A DNA stretch of 6,242 bases from Opitutales bacterium (GTDB taxonomy: Bacteria; Verrucomicrobiota; Verrucomicrobiia; Opitutales; Opitutaceae): the NCBI GenBank assembly GCA_021772595.1, contig JAJFLS010000795.1:1-6242 (forward strand), in the 5' to 3' direction. Position numbers and translations under genes: made by a program. The notes under the pieces are model-generated. The model made no database searches. It had not been told where the DNA came from and saw only the letters and a program-made list of their open reading frames with translations. This document shows, piece by piece, positions 1 through 4,538 of this stretch; positions within the stretch are counted from its first letter, which is position 1; every line of letters begins with the position of its first letter.

Positions 1-2
1 GG

Positions 3-770
3 CTGGCGGTTGAATTTGTGGAATCCGGATGGGATCTGCAGCGCATGCTTACTCTCATGATCACCAGCAATACCTATCGTCAATCCTCCAAGGTCGAAGA
101 AGCGCTACTTGCGCATGACCCGGAAAATCGTCTTCTGGCTCGTGGACCGCGGTTTCGTCTTCCTGCCGAGATGATTCGCGACCAGGCATTGGCAGCCAGT
201 GGATTGTTACACCAACAAATCGGCGGGCCCAGCGTAAAAACGTACCAACCGGAAGGACTCTGGAGTGATTTTGCTTCAGATAAGAACTACGTATTGGCCA
301 CAGGGAATGATCTGTATCGGCGAAGCTTATACACCTACTGGAAACGAACGGTACCTCCTCCCATGATGATGAATTTCGACGCTGCCGGACGCGAAGCCTG
401 CGACGAAGCAATAAGAAGAACCAATACACCACTCCAGGCACTCAACCTCATGAATGATGTCACCTTTGTCGAAGCAGCCCGGGTCCTGGCTCAGGGTTTA
501 TTGGTCAACCTTCAAGGCGATAAAAATATCCTTACGGGCGCTTTTCAACAATTGGTCGGTCGTTCCCCTGCATCAAAAGAAACACGCATACTGCTGAACA
601 GCAAAGACGACTATCAAAAGCGATTTTCGGAGGACCTCGAGTCGGCCCAGTCATTGATCGCATTTGGTGAATGGCCAGTCGACGAATCAATTCCACCTGC
701 TGACCTGGCTAGTTGGACTATGATTTGCAGCACCCTCCTGAACCTTGACGAAACGGTCACCAAAGAATGA
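3..770 (+). CDS. PSD1/DUF1553 domain protein, C-terminal part (5' truncated)
   Basis: The frame is already open at the first complete codon of the window (LAVEFVESGW...), so the gene starts upstream; the GTG at 18 is internal. About 255 residues are visible out of a family length usually near 700-1100. They cover the end of the PSD1 (DUF1553) domain found in planctomycete and verrucomicrobial proteins, which often carry an N-terminal cytochrome c-like and DUF1549 region. Recognisable landmarks are the SGWDLQRMLTLMITSNTYRQSS block, IRDQALAASGLL, the FDAAGRE...RRTNTPLQALNLMND block and the terminal LLNLDETVTKE. The biochemical role is not established; these are exported proteins often found in sulfatase and glycan-utilisation loci. 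The stop codon overlaps the DUF1501 start as ATGA (767-770), so the two genes are probably co-transcribed and translationally coupled. Family assignment is firm; the function is open. Confidence 0.93.
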   Translation: MAVEFVESGWDLQRMLTLMITSNTYRQSSKVEEALLAHDPENRLLARGPRFRLPAEMIRDQALAASGLLHQQIGGPSVKTYQPEGLWSDFASDKNYVLATGNDLYRRSLYTYWKRTVPPPMMMNFDAAGREACDEAIRRTNTPLQALNLMNDVTFVEAARVLAQGLLVNLQGDKNILTGAFQQLVGRSPASKETRILLNSKDDYQKRFSEDLESAQSLIAFGEWPVDESIPPADLASWTMICSTLLNLDETVTKE

Positions 771-2143
771 ATAATCTAAATCGTAGAGATTTCATGAGTG
801 GCATGGCCGGAGGGATCGGGACCATGGCCCTGAGCAGTCTACTCGGTACCACACCTACCCTACCACCTCGTGTAAAACGAATCATCTTCCTGTTTCAATC
901 CGGCGGACCGTCGCAAATGGACCTGTTCGATCACAAGCCGAATTTGCAAAAGATACGCGATACCGATCTGCCTGATTCTATTCGTCAAGGACAACGATTC
1001 ACCGGAATGACGGCCACGCAATCCAGATTTCCCATTGTGCCCACATTGTTCAACTTCGCCCGTCACGGCCAGTCCCAGACCTGGGTAAGCGATTTGCTCC
1101 CGCATACGGCAAAGATCGTGGACGAGCTATGTTTCATACGGACGATGAAAACCGAGGCCATCAATCACGATCCGGCCATCACCTTTTTTCAAACCGGTTT
1201 CCAGTTGGCGGGACGGCCGAGCATTGGTTCCTGGTTGAGTTACGGACTAGGCAGTGAAAACGAAAACCTGCCCGCCTTTATTGCTCTGATCTCTGGTACT
1301 GGAGGACAACCGCTTTATGATCGGCTCTGGGGAAGCGGATTTTTGCCCTCTAAATACCAGGGCGTAAAATTTCGATCCACCAAAGACCCGGTGCTGTATC
1401 TGGGGAACCCCGAAGGTGTGGATGCCCACACACGCCGGCGCATGCTCGACGATGTCGCCCAGCTCAACGAAATGCGTTTCAAGGATTTCGGAGATCCCGA
1501 AATACAAACGCGTATCGCGCAATATGAAATGGCCTACAAGATGCAGTCCTCCGTCCCCGAACTGACAGACCTCAAATCGGAGCCAGACCATGTGTTTGAC
1601 CTGTATGGCGAGGACGCCCGCCAACCGGGAACCTATGCTTACAATTGCCTTCTGGCCCGCCGCATGTCGGAACGGGGCGTGCGTTTCGTGCAACTCTTTC
1701 ACCGGGGCTGGGATAACCATACCGAACTTCCTGAAAAGATACGTATTCAATGCAAGGATACCGACCAGGCATCCGCTGCCCTGATAACCGATTTGAAACA
1801 ACGCGGCATGCTGGATGACACGCTCGTGATCTGGGGAGGAGAATTTGGACGCACTGTGTATTGCCAGGGACGTCTGACAGCGGATGATTACGGCCGCGAT
1901 CATCACCCTCGGTGTTTTACCATCTGGATGGCGGGGGGAGGTATAAAATCCGGCTTAAGCTATGGAAGCACAGACGATTTCAGTTACAATATTTTGGACA
2001 AGCCTGTGTATGTCCATGACCTGCATGCCACGATTCTTCATCAACTCGGTATCGACCACACCCAACTTACCTACAAGTTTCAAGGACGACACTATCGATT
2101 AACGGACGTTCACGGTAATGTGGTTCACGAGATTCTCTCGTGA
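767..2143 (+). CDS. DUF1501 family protein with Tat signal
   Basis: This is a complete 458-residue protein, normal for DUF1501, a family related to the alkaline phosphatase/sulfatase fold but without an assigned reaction. The N-terminus carries a twin-arginine motif (NRRDFM, R6-R7) followed by a small hydrophobic Gly/Ala/Leu stretch to about residue 30, so Tat export to the periplasm is likely. Family motifs are seen in order: FLFQSGGPSQMDLFD (residues 41-55), HRGWDNH (312-318), GGEFGRT (357-363), GRDHHP (376-381) and WMAGGGIKSG (387-396). The C-terminus has the DLHATILHQLGIDHTQLTYKF block that normally ends the family. The Asp and His residues in these blocks would be the candidates for metal or substrate binding. 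The start is set by the Tat motif and by the ATGA overlap with the DUF1553 gene upstream; the ribosome site before it is weak (AAAGA), in keeping with coupling. It is the second gene of the conserved PSD1-DUF1501 pair. Confidence 0.95.
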   Translation: MNNLNRRDFMSGMAGGIGTMALSSLLGTTPTLPPRVKRIIFLFQSGGPSQMDLFDHKPNLQKIRDTDLPDSIRQGQRFTGMTATQSRFPIVPTLFNFARHGQSQTWVSDLLPHTAKIVDELCFIRTMKTEAINHDPAITFFQTGFQLAGRPSIGSWLSYGLGSENENLPAFIALISGTGGQPLYDRLWGSGFLPSKYQGVKFRSTKDPVLYLGNPEGVDAHTRRRMLDDVAQLNEMRFKDFGDPEIQTRIAQYEMAYKMQSSVPELTDLKSEPDHVFDLYGEDARQPGTYAYNCLLARRMSERGVRFVQLFHRGWDNHTELPEKIRIQCKDTDQASAALITDLKQRGMLDDTLVIWGGEFGRTVYCQGRLTADDYGRDHHPRCFTIWMAGGGIKSGLSYGSTDDFSYNILDKPVYVHDLHATILHQLGIDHTQLTYKFQGRHYRLTDVHGNVVHEILS

Positions 2144-2158
2144 TGGTTACTTCTTACT

Positions 2159-2200
2159 CTACTGGAATGTCATGACGTCGTTCCTTCCAGGTTCGGCGCT
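2159..2200 (-). pseudogene. Possible remnant of a PVC heme-domain gene 3' end
   Basis: Read on the minus strand, this 14-codon stretch between two stops gives S-A-E-P-G-R-N-D-V-M-T-F-Q-stop. It closely resembles the last residues of the heme-domain protein at the right of the window (L-S-P-A-E-Q-R-D-V-M-T-F). The DNA agrees too: both copies have GCCGAAC, a spacer, then GACGTnATGACnTTCC. The match is short and includes an insertion, so it may be chance. If real, it is a decayed duplicate of a gene end lying 16 bp beyond the DUF1501 stop, in the same orientation as the intact copy. Confidence 0.25.
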
Positions 2201-2478
2201 TCATATTACCGAGCCAATTCTGGAAGTATTGTTGGTAGGAAATTCAATTGTTCCGATGTCAGGCCTTCTCGCGCACTCGTGAACGATTCGCGGGGTAGTT
2301 GATAGGAAGCATCGTCCATTTGACGCCGGACCAACTCACCCCGGTCTTCTCGGAGATGTTTCGCGTGCTCAGTCCGAGAGCCGGGATCTGGCTAAGGGGA
2401 ATCCGGAGATCGTTCAGCGCCTCCAAAAACTCAATACGTTGTGGACGGAGGAAGTGGCTGGATCTCATCCGGGAGCGC

Positions 2479-2537
2479 GGTAGGGTTTGGTCTGGTCGTG
2501 CGGCACGCTCCCGCAGTCGCGGGATCGTTGCCCTACC
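2479..2537. repeat. REP-like palindromic element
   Basis: The element is bounded by a 7-bp inverted pair, GGTAGGG (2479-2485) and CCCTACC (2531-2537). Inside it is a perfect 6-bp hairpin, TCCCGC/GCGGGA with an AGTC loop (2509-2524), and a smaller GTG/CAC pair at 2498-2506. An outer inverted pair enclosing small G+C-rich hairpins is the layout of REP/BIME-like intergenic elements. The element at 4372-4433 has the same layout with a related GTAGG/CCTAC boundary. Copy number in the genome cannot be seen from this window, so membership of a dispersed family is inferred. Confidence 0.6.
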
Positions 2538-2600
2538 TTTGGTTCTGTAGAAAAATTTACGAGTCACTCAGAATATTCGTATTGTCTCTAGTACACCACT

Positions 2601-3416
2601 CTAGCCAGAGTTCGCGCATTCGTTCAGAACCGTGGCGAGATTCTGGCGGGTTAGTAGCTCCGTGTCGTTTGGTTGTTCTAGAAATGCCTGAACATCTTCG
2701 ATAAGCGCTTTCGTATCCAATGTTTCAAGCTTCTCCAGAAGGTGTTCAATCCAGTTATTGGCATTTAATTGAAGGCCGGGATGCGTTTGATTCAACGCGT
2801 TCTGCAGAAGCGTTAAATTGGGGAGTACGGGTGGTCGGTGCGAAAGATACCATACGAGATCGTACCAGTTGCGGCCCTTCGCATAGGGTCGTAATATGAG
2901 AGCGTGCAGCTTGCCTGCAAGGAGCGAAGGCGAATCGTAATGGCATAGGGCGAAGGTCAGGTGCCGCGTGACAAGCGATCGTTGCTGGGTTTCACCTTCT
3001 GGCGGTCGTGTGTCGATCTCCACTTTGATAGAGAGCTTCTGGTTCTCAATGGCTGATAGTCCGGCTTCCTTTAGAATTTCACTAATTCGGACCCATCCGC
3101 TGTGCACGGTTTTCCGGTCGTTCCAGCGGATCTCGGCTTGGAATCCGGCGCGAAACAGATCCCGTTTCGCTTTCTGCATCCATTTCATGGGATCGTATGT
3201 ATCTTTACGATACACCGAAAAATCCAGATTTTCAGAAAATCGGGGGAGTCCATGCAGGAAGCGCAAAGCGGTCCCTCCAACGAATGCGATTGATGAGAAA
3301 GCCTCGCTTTCATGCAGTGAACGAAGCATGAACGCTTGCAGATACTCGCGAAGGCGATTCAGCTTTTCAGTCGGATCCGAGAGATCCTGAATGGTTGCGA
3401 GCGCGGCTTCTTTCAT
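2601..3416 (-). CDS. AbiEii/AbiGii-family nucleotidyltransferase toxin
   Basis: This 271-residue protein belongs to the AbiEii (DUF1814) nucleotidyltransferases, the toxin half of AbiE type IV toxin-antitoxin and abortive-infection systems. Related MenT toxins transfer pyrimidines to the tRNA acceptor end and stop translation; whether this one does so is inference. The N-terminal catalytic part has FVGGTALRFLHGLPRF (residues 45-60) followed by SENLDFS (61-67), and a third acidic site lies in VEID (132-135). The later family block is LLAGKLHALILRPYAKGRNWYDLVWYL, with K169, R176 and Y185-D186. The usual motifs, as I recall them, are SEDLDF and KGRDWYD, so N63 and N183 replace Asp. D65, E133 and D135 remain. 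The start overlaps the antitoxin stop as ATGA, with a good GAAGGA ribosome site 8 nt upstream (3425-3430 on the + strand), so production is both coupled and independently initiated. Length is normal and the frame is intact. Confidence 0.9.
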   Translation of the reverse strand: MKEAALATIQDLSDPTEKLNRLREYLQAFMLRSLHESEAFSSIAFVGGTALRFLHGLPRFSENLDFSVYRKDTYDPMKWMQKAKRDLFRAGFQAEIRWNDRKTVHSGWVRISEILKEAGLSAIENQKLSIKVEIDTRPPEGETQQRSLVTRHLTFALCHYDSPSLLAGKLHALILRPYAKGRNWYDLVWYLSHRPPVLPNLTLLQNALNQTHPGLQLNANNWIEHLLEKLETLDTKALIEDVQAFLEQPNDTELLTRQNLATVLNECANSG

Positions 3417-4051
3417 ATTTCGATTCCTTCGTCTTCCTCTTCTCCCAGTTGCAGAAAGGCGTCCAAAGTTCTATGTAGTCGAGGAGAATCGAACTTGTCG
3501 GCGTGGGAACGCAATCGCTTCGAATCAAGCAAATCGAAGCGCTGGTAGCGCATCCCTCTAAGGCGGTCGAGGTTCCATTCTCCTGAATTCAGGTGCCAAT
3601 GGTCGAAGAGCGCTTTTTCAGGATTGGCGATCATTATTGGATGCCCGTCAATCGTCTTCGCTTCGTATCCAAAAAATAAAGTCTGTTTTATACTGAAATA
3701 GCGGAAGGACCCAACCCTGTTCGTGAATCGTCGCGGAACGCGAGTCGTTACACTAGTGTAGGTCGCGACCTTTTCCGGAATAAGACCGTAGTAGCCGAGA
3801 GTCCAAAGCGAGGACAAGTATGATGGGGTGTAGAGCGCGTTCGCCAATGCTGCAGGGGAAAGCGTTCTCCGGCGATACCGTTCGGCCAGAGTGTACATGC
3901 TTCGACGCAATGGAATTACCTTTTCCGCTTTGATCCAACGGTGCAATTGACCGGTGATAGAGCGTTTCTCTTCGCCGGTTAACTGCACGAGCATTGGGAG
4001 ATCAAACCAGGGAAGCTCGCTTACAAGCGAAACGAGATCATCAAACTTCAT
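3413..4051 (-). CDS. AbiEi-family antitoxin / winged-helix transcriptional regulator
   Basis: This is a 212-residue protein of the AbiEi antitoxin family. In characterised AbiE systems this protein represses its own operon by binding inverted repeats in the promoter and offsets the toxin without forming a stable complex with it. The N-terminal winged helix spans roughly residues 15-55 (FDLPMLVQLTG, then LHRWIKAEKVIPLRRSMYTL, with a basic wing). The C-terminal antitoxin domain shows LWTLGYYGLIPEKV, TSVTTRVPRRF, QTLFFGYEAK and ANPEKALFDHWHL, all typical of the family. The ATG at 4051 is chosen because MKFDDLVSLV matches how family members begin. The longer frame to 4111 would add 20 hydrophobic, Phe/Tyr-rich residues encoded by A+T-rich promoter-like DNA. 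No Shine-Dalgarno sequence precedes either start. The C-terminus is acidic (GEEEDEGIEI), and its stop overlaps the toxin start, giving the standard antitoxin-first order. Confidence 0.88.
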   Translation of the reverse strand: MKFDDLVSLVSELPWFDLPMLVQLTGEEKRSITGQLHRWIKAEKVIPLRRSMYTLAERYRRRTLSPAALANALYTPSYLSSLWTLGYYGLIPEKVATYTSVTTRVPRRFTNRVGSFRYFSIKQTLFFGYEAKTIDGHPIMIANPEKALFDHWHLNSGEWNLDRLRGMRYQRFDLLDSKRLRSHADKFDSPRLHRTLDAFLQLGEEEDEGIEI

Positions 4052-4110
4052 ATAAGAAAAACAACAAAAATGCGTATTAATGTAAATAAAAAAGAAGTAC
4101 GAATAAAGCA
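4052..4110 (-). promoter_or_regulatory. A+T-rich leader / probable promoter-operator of the AbiE operon
   Basis: By my count only 13 of 59 bases are G or C, far below the flanking genes. The position directly upstream of the antitoxin start is where AbiEi proteins bind to repress their own operon. On the minus strand, two loosely similar words occur about 25 bp apart (TTATTCGTAC and TTAATACGCAT), which could be operator half sites. No pair of good -35 and -10 hexamers stands out; the best -10 candidate is TACATT. The call rests on composition and position, not on a recognised site. Confidence 0.35.
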
Positions 4111-4207
4111 TCCCCGGAGCAACCGTCTTCGTTCTTCTAACTACGCTGAGTCAAGAGCCTTCTCTCTGTCAGTCAACTGGCGCTGCATACCAGCAGGTAT
4201 TCCTAAA

Positions 4208-4263
4208 GGTAGGGAGGACAGGCCCGGTCCTCTTCGCAACCAAACAGAAGACCGAGCCGGTCT
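4208..4263. repeat. Pair of adjacent hairpins, REP-like
   Basis: A GGTAGGG word (4208-4214) identical to the boundary of the 2479-2537 element leads into a 6-bp hairpin GAGGAC/GTCCTC (4214-4219 and 4227-4232, 7-nt loop). A second perfect hairpin follows, AGACCG/CGGTCT with an AGC loop (4249-4263). The two hairpins can also pair with each other through GGCCCGGTCCTCTTC and its near-complement GAAGACCGAGCC. No closing CCCTACC is present, so this may be a truncated or diverged copy. Confidence 0.45.
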
Positions 4264-4348
4264 GACGAATGTGAAAAGCTTCCAAGAACGGTTCAATTCT
4301 CGTCGATGACAAGGGATTTATGGCTGGTCTAATTCTAGAGGGTGTCCG

Positions 4349-4367
4349 ATTGGTTCGTTCAACCGAT
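4349..4367. repeat. Small imperfect hairpin with repeated CCGATTG
   Basis: ATTGGTT (4349-4355) and AACCGAT (4361-4367) form a 7-bp stem with one G-U type pair and a 5-nt loop. The word CCGATTG occurs twice here (4346-4352 and 4363-4369). It sits directly left of the large palindrome and has no T tract on either strand, so a terminator role is not supported. Confidence 0.35.
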
Positions 4368-4371
4368 TGAC

Positions 4372-4433
4372 TGTAGGACGGGTCGCTGACCCGTCATTTG
4401 GAATGAGATGTCGCCTCAGCGAGACGACCTACA
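4372..4433. repeat. 62-bp two-armed palindromic element (REP/BIME-like)
   Basis: An outer inverted pair TGTAGG (4372-4377) and CCTACA (4428-4433) encloses two inner hairpins. The left arm is a perfect 8-bp stem, GACGGGTC/GACCCGTC with a GCT loop (4377-4395). The right arm is GTCG-C-CTC/GAG-A-CGAC with an AGC loop (4410-4428), seven paired bases and one mismatch. The fold is a cruciform or three-way-junction shape, closely paralleling the 2479-2537 element. It lies about 105 bp downstream of the heme-protein stop, so it could stabilise that transcript's 3' end, but there is no T tract for classic termination. Confidence 0.7.
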
Positions 4434-4538
4434 TTTATTTAGCAGGCTGGCCGAACACAAGCGGGGTGCTCTGAACGCTTCGGATGGCGGAATGGCTTTC
4501 GGTATTGGGTAGGTCTAAACTATCGTGATACCGTTAAA

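Larger units (their letters stand above)
2144..2600. other. Gene-poor intergenic stretch between convergent operons
   Basis: The 457 bp between the DUF1501 stop and the AbiEii stop contain no gene I can support. Open frames exist on both strands (2299-2550 on +, 2259-2567 on -), but they overlap one another, have no clear ribosome site and match no family with confidence. The stretch does hold a short fragment that resembles the end of the heme-protein gene (2159-2200, minus), a REP-like element (2479-2537), and a 6-bp inverted pair CTGGAA/TTCCAG (2162-2167 and 2185-2190) without a T tract. The part next to the AbiEii stop (2541-2600) is A+T-rich, with a GAATATTC palindrome at 2571-2578. No canonical rho-independent terminator is visible for either operon. 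Confidence 0.6.
4112..4538. other. Gene-free intergenic stretch rich in hairpins
   Basis: No credible gene lies between the AbiE leader and the stop codon of the heme-domain gene. The one longer frame on the + strand (4070-4309) begins inside the antitoxin leader, has low-complexity composition and resembles no family. The stretch holds at least four inverted repeats (around 4208-4263, 4349-4367 and 4372-4433). Near its right end, TAAACTAT occurs twice with a 19-bp period (4516-4523 and 4535-4542), the second copy overlapping the heme-gene stop codon. Confidence 0.6.

Noticed and set aside
1247..1906. 219-residue minus-strand frame within the DUF1501 gene
   Set aside because: It is fully antisense to a gene with clear family motifs and shows no domain of its own.
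2162..2190. Inverted repeat CTGGAA/TTCCAG after the DUF1501 gene as a terminator
   Set aside because: The stem is 6 bp with a 17-nt loop and no T tract follows on either strand, so it does not meet the form of a rho-independent terminator.
2259..2567. Possible HigB-like toxin fragment on the minus strand (ALNDLRIP)
   Set aside because: Only about seven residues resemble the HigB LxDLRxP region. The WRI core expected downstream is absent in all frames and no HigA partner is present.
2441..2704. 87-residue + strand frame across the REP-like element and the toxin 3' end
   Set aside because: It overlaps both a palindromic element and the end of the well-supported AbiEii gene, and its composition is Arg/Ser-rich noise.
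2968..3390. 140-residue + strand frame antisense to the AbiEii gene
   Set aside because: It is a Ser/Arg-rich shadow of the toxin gene, with no domain and no independent signals.
4052..4111. Longer start for the antitoxin at 4111, adding 20 residues
   Set aside because: The extra residues are Phe/Tyr-rich translation of promoter-like A+T DNA. The family N-terminus matches MKFDDLV at 4051.
4070..4309. 79-residue + strand frame between the AbiE leader and the palindromes
   Set aside because: It starts inside the A+T-rich antitoxin leader, runs through hairpin sequences, has no ribosome site and has no recognisable domain.
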